64,000 nucleotides of DNA. Origin: Petaurus breviceps papuanus (lineage: Eukaryota > Chordata > Mammalia > Diprotodontia > Petauridae). The translations under genes were made by a program, and so were the position numbers. Positions 19,437 through 28,639 of the stretch are shown here, piece after piece (the first letter of the stretch is position 1; each line of letters opens with the position of its first letter). The notes under the pieces were generated by a model. That model had not been told where the DNA came from and did no database searches. It was given only the letters and a program-made list of their open reading frames with translations. Location: the NCBI GenBank assembly GCA_028583685.1, contig JAMXIF010001194.1, forward strand, positions 21,557,002 to 21,621,001, given 5' to 3'.

Positions 19437-20930
19437 TGTTGTCTTTTGTTCTCAAAGAAGACCAAAACAACATCATCATGTTAAAGTTAAGTTTCAATGT
19501 GCCCAGCTGTGGCTGATCAGACCAATACAAGCTTGGAATGCTCTACTGCAGGTCAGGTACAAATAGTCCATATGAACATTTGGGGTGGAATCTCCAAATC
19601 TGCACATCTTGCATTTCCTTTGAACTGCTTCAATTCTGCTTTGCTCATAGAGCACAGCACCTTCTCTGATATGGATACACCATGCTCAGCAGTCTTGTGC
19701 CAATGTCTCCCATGTCACACAATCAATTCCAAAGTTCTTGAGAGAGACCTTCAGAGTGTCCTTGTATCACTTCTTTTGACCACTGTGTGAATACTTGCCC
19801 TGTGTGAGTTCTCCATAAAACAGCCTTTTTGGCAAGCATACATTTTGCATTTGAACAATGTGGCCAGCCCATCAGAGCTGTGCTCTCTGAAGCAGAGTTT
19901 GAATGCTTGGTAGTTTAGTTTGAGTAAGTACCTCAGTGTCTGGAACCTTATCCTACCAGGTGATCTTCAGAATCTTCCTAATAGAATTCAAATGAAAGTG
20001 ATTCAGTTTCCTGGCATGGTGCTTGTAGACTGTCCAAGATTCACAGGCATACAACAGTGAGGTCAGCACAGCAGTTCTGTAGACCTTCAGTTTGGCAGTC
20101 AGTCCTCTTCTCTCCCATACTTTCCTTTGGAGCCTCCCAAATACTGTGCTAGCTCTGGCAATGCATGTGTCAACCTCATTATCAATGTGTATATCCCTGG
20201 AAAGTATACTGCCAAGATAAGTGAACTTATCCACAGCATTCAGAACTTCGCCATTTGCTATAACTGAAGGCTCCCTGTATGGATGGTGTGGTGGTTGATG
20301 GAACACCTATGTTTTCTTGGTGTTAATTGTTAGACCAAAATTAGCACAAGCAGCAGAGAATTGATTCATACTTTGTTGCATCTCAGCTTCAGAGGCTGAC
20401 TTGAGTGCACAATCATCTGCAAACAGAAAATCATGCACCAATCCTCCTTCCATTTTGGTCTTGGCTTGTAGCCTTTTCAAATTGAAGCATTTACTATCAG
20501 TATGCTGTGCTCATCCTCACTGAAAGCATTTGACAACATGGCTGAAACCATCATGCTAAAAACCATGGGAGCAAGCACACAGCCTTGTTTTATTCTACTA
20601 ATGACTGGGAAGACATGAGAACATTGTCCATTATCCAGAACCTGGGCAAGCATGCTGTCCTGAAACTGACATACAATGCTGATGAACTTCTCTGGGCAAC
20701 CAAATTTTAACATAATTTTCCATAAACCCTCATGACTAACAGTATCAAAGGCCTTGGTCAGATCTACAGATCTTGTGTACAGACCTCTGTTCTACTCCTG
20801 GCATTTTTCCTAGAGTTGTCAGGCAGCAAACACCATATTGACTGTTCCTCAGTCCTTTCTGAAGCCACACAGGCTCTCAGGTAGATGACCATCAGTCTAT
20901 TAAGGAGGACTCTGGCTACTACTACTATTA
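19437..20930 (-). mobile_element. RTE-clade LINE, 5'-truncated, with reverse-transcriptase motifs
   Basis: About 1.5 kb in antisense. On the minus strand the readable RT parts occur in order: a D-L-T-K-A-F-D-T-V-like start near 20,745-20,770, IKQGCVLAPMVFSMM (near 20,590), FADD near 20,415, then TYLGSILSRD, GLTAKLKVYRTAVLTSLLYACESW and KLNHFHLNSIRKILKI between 20,210 and 19,953. This block pattern is that of RTE-type non-LTR polymerases. Stops and frameshifts break it into separate frames, and the 5' endonuclease half is missing. The 3' end is near 19,437 ('gttgttgtcttttgttctca'). Confidence 0.85.
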
Positions 20931-20944
20931 CTACTACTCTCAGG

Positions 20945-21160
20945 TAGGTGGATAGGGCACCAGGCTTAGACCCAGGATGATCTGAGTTCAAATCTAGCCT
21001 CGGATACTTATTAGCTATGTAACCCTGGGCAAATCATTTAACCCCTATTTGCCTCAGTTTCTCATCTGTAAAGTGGGAACACACTGGAGAAGGAAATGGC
21101 AAACCACTGTAGTGTCTTACCAAGAAAACATAGGCTCAGACATGACTAAAACAACAACTA
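20945..21160 (+). mobile_element. Mar1-type SINE (tRNA head, RTE-like tail)
   Basis: 'ggtggatagggcaccaggct', 'gagttcaaatctagcctcgg', 'aaccctgggcaaatcattta', then the long tail 'gagaaggaaatggcaaacca', 'ccaagaaaacataggctcag' and 'acatgactaaaacaac'. The tail is the one shared with BovB/RTE-mobilised SINEs, and no A-rich tail is present. Confidence 0.85.
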
Positions 21161-21194
21161 CTACTACCACTACCATCACCACGATCACAACCAC

Positions 21195-21440
21195 CAACAG
21201 CAATAACTAGCATTTATATAGCACTTTAAAGTTTGCAAAGCTTTTTACACATCATCTTGTTTGATCCTCACAGCAACCCTGGGAGGCAGGTGCTATTTTT
21301 ATCATCAGAAGAGGAAACTTAGGCAGACAAAGTTTAAGTGACTCGCCCCTATATTCACACAGCTACTAAGTGAGGCTGAATTTGAACTGGAGTCTTCCTA
21401 ACTCCAAGTCCAGGACTATATGCACTGTGCCACTTATCAA
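21195..21440 (-). mobile_element. MIR/Ther-1, near-complete
   Basis: 'tagcactttaaagtttgcaa', 'ttgatcctcacagcaaccct', 'gggaggcaggtgctattttt', 'gaagaggaaacttaggcaga' and 'gtgccactt'. Minus strand. Confidence 0.87.
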
Positions 21441-21554
21441 TGAAACACTATGAGGTCATATGGCAGTAATTGTTGCTTCCTAGACATATTACTAATCCAG
21501 CTGCCTGAATCTTGTATACAAGGAGGCATTAGACCTTTCTTCCTACCAAAAATT

Positions 21555-21787
21555 TAAGGGTCTGTACTTAATTGAAACCTAAGTTAGAAAGACTTAGCTT
21601 CATGAGTTTAAATCTGACTTCAGATACTTACTAACTGTGTGACCCTGGGCAAGTCACTTACCTGTTTGCCTCAGTTTCCTCATCTGTAAAGTGAGCTGGA
21701 GAAGGAAATGGCAAAACCCTCCAGTATCTTTACCAAGAAAATGTCAAATGGATCACAAAGAATCAGATACCACTGAAACAACTGAAC
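21555..21787 (+). mobile_element. Mar1-type SINE
   Basis: 'gagtttaaatctgacttcag', 'gtgaccctgggcaagtcact', 'gtttgcctcagtttcctcat', 'tggagaaggaaatggcaaaa', 'ccactgaaacaactgaacaa'. The head is diverged. Confidence 0.83.
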
Positions 21788-21885
21788 AAACAAGCTTCTT
21801 GAAGGCAAGAAATGTTTTCTCCAAAGCACCTAACATAATGCTAGGTACAGAGGAGGTATACCAGTTGAATTGAATTGAATGTACA
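21788..21885 (+). mobile_element. L2 LINE 3' tail
   Basis: 'agcttcttgaaggcaagaaa', 'aaagcacctaacataatgct', then the terminal TTGAATTGAATTGAATG microrepeat. Confidence 0.7.
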
Positions 21886-21913
21886 CGTTATGTTTTTTTT
21901 TAAAGACAAATCA

Positions 21914-22071
21914 AGGGGTGGCAAGGTAGCACAGTGAGTAAGAGCACCAGCTCCAGTGTCGGGATGACCTGGAGATCGAATCCCAGGCTCAGATACTCAG
22001 CACCACACCCAGAAATAACTGGCGGTGTAACCTTGAGCAAGTTATTTAACCCCATTTGCTTTAAAAAAAAA
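21914..22071 (+). mobile_element. tRNA-derived SINE, subfamily B
   Basis: Head GGGGTGGCAAGGTAGCACAG, 'gatgacctggagatcgaatc', 'cacacccagaaataactgg', 'ccttgagcaagttatttaac' and pure A tail. Duplications AAAGACAAATCA and AAAGATAAATCA (21902-21913, 22072-22083) differ by one base. Confidence 0.92.
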
Positions 22072-22083
22072 AAAGATAAATCA

Positions 22084-23343
22084 GAGAAAGAAAATAACAT
22101 AGGAATTTTTTTTAATTAAATGCAATGTAAGACTGACTGCTATAGTGGTTCCACTATCCTGGTGCAGTATTCAAGTTAATGATATACAGAACAAAATAAA
22201 TAAAAAAGACAGCAGCTTAAGTGGGAAAGACTGTAACCAAAAAAAAAAAAGAATAGGAAAGAAATGGGAGATAATTTGTACACAAATGCTTAGAGATGAA
22301 AAGCAAACTATCTCATTAAAAACAAGAAGGGATTTGTATCTATTTAAAGAAAGATCCCAAGTGTGGAGAAGGGCCCACCAGTGGTGAGGACTGTCAATGT
22401 ATGGCTCCAGGGGCAAAATGGATATGGAAGCAGAATTTAATAGATCGCAGTAAAATATAGTGAGGCTAGGTTAGGGAGGCAGAGAAAAGCATAGCATTTA
22501 ACAAGGCAAGACAAAAAAATAGAGTAAAACTGCACTCTGTACATTAAAAGAAGATTAAAAAAAAACAGCACAAGAGAAAAACAAAGGCATCAGGAATGAA
22601 GAATGAATCATAGCTTCAGGGCATCACTTCTGGACATCAGAGAACATCAGAGAATCTGTAGACAGGCTTTCTGTTGTCTTGGATTTGGCAGCTCTAAAGA
22701 AGGTACCATGGCTAGTATGATGAGAATAATGTAATTCTCTACTTTTTGGTCCTGGTCCTGAGAATAGAGGCCCAGACTGGTCTCTCTCACTGGCCCACAT
22801 GTCTCTGATGTTTATAATGACCCCAGGATCTGGCGACCCTAATGCTGGCCTGAGAGAAGGATTGCTTTACTTCCAACTCAGGTCTGCTCTGCAAGCTTTT
22901 ATTAAATATGGCAACATTTTTTAAAAGCAATGTGGTAGGTACCGTGGACCTGAAGACCAAAGGGAAAACAGACCCTGGCATCAAGGAGATGATTAGCTAT
23001 GTGCTTACCAATCCCTATGATAGCAATGGTGTGACCACTCCTCCATGGCAACCCCTCTATGCTTTAACTGGTCATTTCCATGGGTTGCTATGGTCAGAAA
23101 ACATTCATCTCATGAATCTCAGGAGATATTCAACCTCCTGGTAATGGGAGTTTCCAACCATGATCAAAAAAAGGTAGAACATAGTCCATGGTAGGGTCCA
23201 TCCTTGAAGCCTCTCCAGCTTAGCAGGACCTTCCAGAGCTCAGAGCTTAATCTTAATAAATGATTCCTGACTGATTGCCCATTCCCATAGAACATTTTTT
23301 TTAAAACCCTCAAACCAAACTGTCACAATACATAAGCAAAATT
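22084..23343. other. No gene; 1.26 kb unassigned
   Basis: The largest repeat-poor stretch in the first half. ORFs (22145-22387, 22908-23144) show no domain. The A-rich first part resembles L1-like DNA but without a motif I trust. 22,800-23,280 is of ordinary composition. Confidence 0.45.
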
Positions 23344-23357
23344 CAAGTGCTTACATT

Positions 23358-23515
23358 ATTTTTCTTTTGGAGGGGGGAAGGCAAGGCAATTGGGGTTAAG
23401 TGACTTACCCAAGGTCACACAGCTAGTTAAGTGTCAACTGTTTGAGGTCATATTTGAACTCAGGTCCTTCTGACTCCAGGGTTGGTGCTCTATTCACTTC
23501 ACCACCTAACCTCCC
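23358..23515 (-). mobile_element. tRNA-derived SINE, subfamily A
   Basis: Minus strand 'ggggaggttaggtggtgaag', 'accctggagtcagaaggacc', 'gtgaccttgggtaagtcact' and tail. Duplicates CAAGTGCTTACATT and CAAGTTCTTACATT (23344-23357, 23516-23529). The second was later used as target by HAL1 copy 2. Confidence 0.9.
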
Positions 23516-24430
23516 CAAGTTCTTACATTCCTTTTTTTTCTTTTTTCAAATGTTTCATTAACTTCTGATTTAGATCATTCATTTCCACCAGATTTTGAGT
23601 TACAAATTTTCTCCCTGTTTTTCCCCTACCCACCACCCCAAAATAGCAGTCCCATAGGATATCCCTTCCTCCAATCTGCTCTCTCCCATATCTTCTCCCA
23701 TACCCCCTTAGACTTGTCCAGTAGGGCATGGTGGATTTCTATGCCCCAGTGCCTGTATATCTTATTCCCCAATTATATGTAAAATAGTATTAATTATATA
23801 TATATAAACATTGTATTTTAAAACTTTGAATTCCAGATTCATTCGCTTCTTCCCTTGTCACCCACTCTTACTGGGAAGATAAGCAGTTCAGTACAGGTTG
23901 TACATGTGTAGCTTATGCAGAACATTAACATAGTAGATATATTGTAAAGGACTGACTATATTTCCCTCCCTCCTATCCCACCTCCCACTTGTTCTATTCT
24001 CTACTTTGATTCCGTCCCTTTTCAAAAGTGGGTGCTTCCAACTTCCCTCCCCCCAGCCTGCCCTCTCTTCCATCATCCCCCCTCATCCCCTTCCCCCCTA
24101 GTCTCCTGGAGGGTGAGATACTCTATTTAGTGTGTATTTCACTCCCTCCTCAAGCCAGATTCAATGGGAATAAGGTTGACCCATTCCCTTTTGCCTTCCT
24201 ATTCTTCCCCTCCATTGTAACCATTTTCCCTTGCCTCTTCTATATGAGATAGTTTACCCCTTTCTGTCTCTCCCTATCTCCTCTCATTATATTCTTCTCT
24301 CACCTCTTAATTTCACCTTTTAAGTATAGTCCCTTCCTATTAAATTGGTCCTGTGCCCTCTATCTATGTATACCTGTAAAAATATATACATATGTTTACA
24401 CATTCACATATGTATTCATACACCTGTATA

Positions 24431-24475
<45 letters not shown>
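24431..24475. repeat. (TA)n microsatellite inside HAL1 copy 2
   Basis: About 20 TA units followed by (CA)n. Same location in the element as 9487-9570 and 46915-47055. Confidence 0.95.
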
Positions 24476-24482
<7 letters not shown>

Positions 24483-24545
24483 TACACATATTTCTATTCC
24501 CTTCAACTATATTCATACTGAGGAAAGTTTCATCAGTTGCAATGA

Positions 24546-25669
24546 TCATTTTTCCATGTAGTAATGTTAATAGTTCAACTTTGATAAGTTCCCTATGATT
24601 TCTTTTCCCTGTTTACCTTCTCATGCTTCTCTTGCTTCTTGTATCTGAATGTCAAATTTTCTATTCAATTCTGGTTTTTTCATCAAGAATGCTTGAAAGT
24701 CCTCTATTCCACTGAATGATCATTTTTTCCCCTGAAACATGATACTCAGTTTTGCTGGGTAGGTGATTCTTGGTTTTAATCCCAACTCCTTTGTCCTCTG
24801 GAATATCATATTCCAAGCCCTTTGATCCCTCAGTGTAGAAGCTGCCAAATCCTGAGCTATCCTGATTGTGTTTTGACAATATTCAAATTGTTTCTTCCTG
24901 GCTGCTTGTAATAGTCTCTCCTTGATCTGGGAATTTCAGAACCTGGCTATAATATTCCTAGTTTTCTTTTTGGGATCTTTTTCAGGAGGTGGTGGGTGGA
25001 TTCTTTTAACCTCTATTTTGCCCTCTGGTTCTAAAACATGGGGGCAGTTTTCCTTGAGAATTTCTTGGAGGATGATTTCTATGTTCTTTCTTTGGTCATG
25101 GCTTTCAGGTAGTCCAATAATTTTTAAATTATCTTTCCTGGATCTATTTTTCCAGGTCCGAGGTTTTTCCAATGAGATATTTCACATTGCCTTCTATTCT
25201 TTCATTTGTTTTGATCTAACAGCATCTTGATTTCCCATAAAGTCATTAGCTTCCATTTGCTCCAATCTAATTCTGAAGGAATGATTGTCCTCAGTGAGCT
25301 TTTGAGATTCTTTTCCCATCTGGCAAATTTGACTTTTTAAGGCATTCTTCTCCTCATTGCCTTTTTGAGCCTCTTTTGCCATTTGAGTCAGTCTATTTTT
25401 TAAGGCATTATTTTCCTCAGTCAGGCTGTTGACTCTCATTTCATAATTTTCTTGCATCGTTCTCATTTCTCTTCCCAAGTTTTCCTCCACTTCTCTTATC
25501 TGCTTGTTAAGGTCCTCTTTTGCCAGCTCGTATTTTCCTTTGAAGCTTTTGGTGCAGGAGTTCTGACTTCACTGTCTTCCTCCTGTTCCATGCTTTGATC
25601 TTTTTTGTCCCCAAAATAGGAGTTTAATGTTGGATTCTTCTGTTTGCTTTGCTTCCTTTGTCTGGTCAT
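24546..25669 (-). pseudogene. HAL1 copy 2 ORF1 (L1 ORF1p-like), disrupted
   Basis: Starts MTRQRKQSKQKNPTLNSYFG (ATG at 25669) and ends at a TGA at 24546-24548 after HYYMEK. The coiled-coil heptads (25,490-25,200) and SRKDNLKIIGLPESHDQ RRM signature (about 25,140-25,095) are readable. The post-RRM KRIHPPPPEKDP differs from the TGA-bearing copies 1 and 4. Frameshifts near 25,500 and 25,190 and a stop after IIARF break it. Confidence 0.85.
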
Positions 25670-26398
25670 GTTGCCACTCAATTACTTGATTTTGGGGCTT
25701 TTTGCCACAGTAGGACTCTGCTACCCGACAGGAGAGATTCGTACCAAATTCTGGGGGTTTTTCAGCTGCCTGAGGTATTAGTTGGGTGCTCTCTCTGAAG
25801 GCTCCACACTCTCTGGCAAGCTGGTCACACACCCCAGGACCTCCACCTTAGACTGCAATACAGATCTAAGAAGGTTAAAGCAAGAGCAATTATCGCTCAG
25901 ACTGGTCACTTGGTCCCTCTAAAGTCTGCAGGCCAGGAGCTGAAGCTGCCACGTGGGAGTGGCTGTGCTGCAGCCCTCAGCAGCTTCTTGCCCCGGGGGC
26001 AAAAGCCGATGCACTCCCAAGTACGGGTCACAAAGTACACACTGCACTGACCTCTCACTTTGTCCTTAGCATCTATGTGCTGATAATTCTGAGCTGCCAC
26101 AGCTGCTGGTGATCTGGAGTCCCTCTAGCCAGTGGCTGGTCAGGCCCACCCTGGGGCTAAAACTTGGTGTTGAGCTGGGCTTGGCTCCCAGAGTGCTGTG
26201 CTGGCCAATTCCTGCCAGCCTGCCGGGCTGTCCTCAGAGGGAGGTCAGCTTCTCTGTGTCATTTTGTGGGCTGTGTAGCTCCAAAGTTTGTTCAAAGTCC
26301 CCTTTTACATGGATTGGAGGTGGTGAGAGCTGGAGCAGCATGGAGGTCCTGTTTCTATTCTGCCATCTTGACTCCGCCCCCTCCAAGTTCTTACATTC

Positions 26399-26699
26399 TA
26401 ACAGGGTAAAAGAGTACTTTCTAAATCCTAATGTGTTTAAGGATCCCAGAAGAAACTGGATAGAAAAACAGAGGAACTAGGGGGTGGTTTTATCCTCTTT
26501 CGATGGCATTAAGAGACAAAAAGAAAGGGATGGTAAAAGGAGTTCATAGAATAGCCTTCTAGAACCCAGAGTTCCCTCAATGCTTCCTGGAGGTCCATGG
26601 GAGAAGAATTTTAGTGAGTTGCCTGAGGAAATCATGGCAACTATCTCTCACTAAGTAAAAATGGTTCTCAGGGACAAAGATTAATAGCAGAAGCTTACA
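26399..26699. other. No gene; unassigned
   Basis: Nothing recognisable between the HAL1 target site and a MIR. Confidence 0.5.
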
Positions 26700-26895
26700 T
26701 CATTTCATAAGATTGTAGGAGTGTGAGGGAACTCACAAATTATGTAGTCCAAACAAATCCTTCCCACCTTTAAAAAGAAAAGTAGAAAAACTTTCTCCCA
26801 CATAGGTGAGATGATTTGTCTCAGGTCATCCTGCCCAGTATTTGTTAGAGTTGCGCTTTTAACACAGGGGTTGTGACCCCAAATACAGTGTTCTT
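26700..26895 (-). mobile_element. MIR-type SINE relic
   Basis: 'taagattgtaggagtgtgag', 'aaattatgtagtccaaac', 'gatttgtctcaggtcatcct'. Minus-strand order, strongly diverged. Confidence 0.55.
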
Positions 26896-26899
26896 TCTA

Positions 26900-27175
26900 A
26901 GGCAGCTGGGTGGCTCAGTGAATAGAGCCCTGAGCCAGGATTCAGGAGGATCTGATTTCAAATCCAGCTTCAGATACTTACAGTTGTATGACCCCAGGCA
27001 AGTCACTTAACCTCTGTTTGTCTCATGTTCTCATGTCCCTCAATTAGGACAATAGCAACTGCCTTCCAAGGTTGTTATAAAGGTGAAATGAGGAAAAATT
27101 TGTCATACTTAGCACAGTACCTTAAACATACTAGATGCTTAGTAAATGCATATTTCCTTCCTTCCTTTATACATC
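26900..27175 (+). mobile_element. Ther-1/MIR-type CORE-SINE with WSINE-like head
   Basis: Head 'aggcagctgggtggctcagt', 'ctgatttcaaatccagcttc', 'gaccccaggcaagtcactta', then the core 'aaggttgttataaaggtgaa' and the L2-like tail 'acttagcacagtaccttaaa', 'ctagatgcttagtaaatgc'. A full composite copy: tRNA head, CORE, L2-type tail. Confidence 0.8.
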
Positions 27176-27664
27176 ACATTACCTTTCCTGTTTCCTTATT
27201 TCTTTTTATGTAGAAATCCTGCTGCGTGACTATGTCCCCTCCCTAAGTCATTGGTTCAGTTTGCTGGGAGCCCTCAGTTTTAATTCCCCGGAATCTAGAG
27301 GGCAAGGCTGTTCATCAGAGAGACAGAATAATTAGTCCAGGTGCTCATAAGTACTGACAGAAGGAGTTTATGAAAAATCAACAGCAGTTGGAAAAGAGAA
27401 CCATGACATCTCTGCTAATCCCATCTACCAAAACATTATGATTAAAGGATTTGTCTTGGAAAAAAGAAAAAAGGAAACAGATTGATGGAAAGCTAAATAA
27501 AGAAAGTCTTACCCATCAACTATGGCATCACTCTGCTTGAGGTTGGGAGCTAAAGGAGGAGCTGTCTAGGAATTCTAAAAAATGGGGATAGAGCAAGGCT
27601 GTCTACCTAAAGAAAAAGTCCATTGAGAGCAGAAGTGGTTTGTAGCATCCCTAGAAAGAAGAAA
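27176..27664. other. No gene; unassigned
   Basis: No repeat or coding signal recognised. A-rich in the second half. Confidence 0.5.
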
Positions 27665-27905
27665 AGGAACTGGCAGATATATAACACCTTCAAGCCTGAA
27701 AAACACTTCACATACATCATCTTACTTGAACTATTGTGAGGGGAAACATGGCAGTTATTAACTTCATTTTACAGATAAGAAAACCATGGCTTATAGAGGT
27801 AAAGAGACTTTCCAATAGTCACACAGTTGGGGAGTGTTGTGGAGAGGATATGAACCTAGATCTCTTCTGACTATGTCTAGCACTCTTTGTACTACACCAA
27901 GTTGC
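27665..27905 (-). mobile_element. MIR/Ther-1 relic
   Basis: 'gatatataacaccttcaagc', 'cattttacagataagaaaac', 'taaagagactttccaatagt', 'ctagcactctttgtactaca'. Minus strand. Confidence 0.72.
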
Positions 27906-28039
27906 CTAATAAGGACAGCCCCTGTAGTGCATATGGGATATAAGGTACTTGCCATCATTAATGCATTTTCAGTGAACACTAGAATCAAAAGCATTGCCTT
28001 CAGGCTTGGTCACTTGCCTTCAAGTGTCCCTAACTGCAT

Positions 28040-28530
28040 TCTAGGAAGCATTTATAAAGTGCCAGCTATGGGCTAGGCACTGTGCTAAGCACTGGGAATA
28101 CAGTTATTCCTTCCCCATCAGTTTTGATATATCTAAGGTCAGCATAAGAAATTAAATGGGAATTTTGGGGGAGTTTCGCAGAAGCCACAGATGACATATA
28201 AAAGCCAGCAGATGACACAGAAATAGTTTAGAAACTCAGAAATGCATATAGTATTATATAATGTCAACATACTTTATCTTTTAGTACCACAACAAATCAG
28301 ACTTCTTCTCTGGCATGGAGGAGGGGCAAAATTTTTTCACAGATTTTCCAGATAATGGGGGTGAGGGGTAGTGTACCATGATCCCAAACCCCTGCAATGT
28401 GGAAAGGATAATGGTGCAAATACAAGCAGAAAGAAAGGCAGTCCCTGCCCTCAAGCAGCCTTTATTCTTATAGGGAAGACAACATATAAAAGGAAACTGA
28501 AGCATGGAAGGGGAGGAGAAAAGGTAGCCA
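28040..28530 (-). mobile_element. L2 3' end split by a Tc/mariner-type MITE
   Basis: 28040-28100 ('ggctaggcactgtgctaagc', 'actgggaata') and 28415-28530 ('caaatacaagcagaaagaaa', 'ggcagtccctgccctcaagc') are the two halves of one minus-strand L2 tail. They join where the TA target lies. Confidence 0.8.
28101..28414 (+). mobile_element. Tc/mariner-type MITE (Tigger/MER2-like), copy 2
   Basis: 314 bp. Left end CAGTTATTCCTTCCCCATCA after TA (28099-28100). The right end, read inward on minus, is CCATTATCCTTTCCACATTG, next to TG (a decayed TA). Shares 'gcagaagccacagatgacat' and 'cagatgacacagaaa' with 12321-12652. Noncoding. Its insertion into the L2 tail at 28040-28530 dates it after that L2. Confidence 0.72.
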
Positions 28531-28639
28531 GTAGGGAACATAGTAGAGAGAGAAAGTTCAGAGTCCAGAGCAGATCCTGCTGGGCTGTCTGCTTGTCCTT
28601 TGGGGGTAGAGGAGTGGTGCTTTTTACTCAGTAATGAGC

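Larger units (their letters stand above)
23531..26382 (-). mobile_element. HAL1 (half-L1) element, copy 2, full length
   Basis: 2,852 bp, flanked by a perfect 16-bp duplication (CCAAGTTCTTACATTC, 23515-23530 and 26383-26398). The 5' end on the minus strand is GGGGGCGGAGTCAAGATGG. The parts are a 5' UTR of about 700 bp, an ORF1 relic at 24546-25669, a (TA)n block at 24431-24475 just after ORF1, a 3' UTR with a C-rich plus-strand face, a second short (TA)n at 23790-23806, and an A-rich end. ORF2 is absent. The target site is the 3' TSD of the SINE at 23358, so HAL1 is the younger of the two. Confidence 0.9.

Noticed and set aside
19953-20306. 117-aa ORF resembling an annotated vertebrate 'craniofacial development protein 2-like' or similar gene model
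   Set aside because: Such gene models are usually RTE/BovB-derived. Here it sits inside an antisense, 5'-truncated RTE with broken frames.
22800-23280. Possible LTR, suggested by 'gcaagcttttattaaat' resembling an inverted polyadenylation region
   Set aside because: No TG...CA ends, target duplication or TATA-like box could be found in matching positions.
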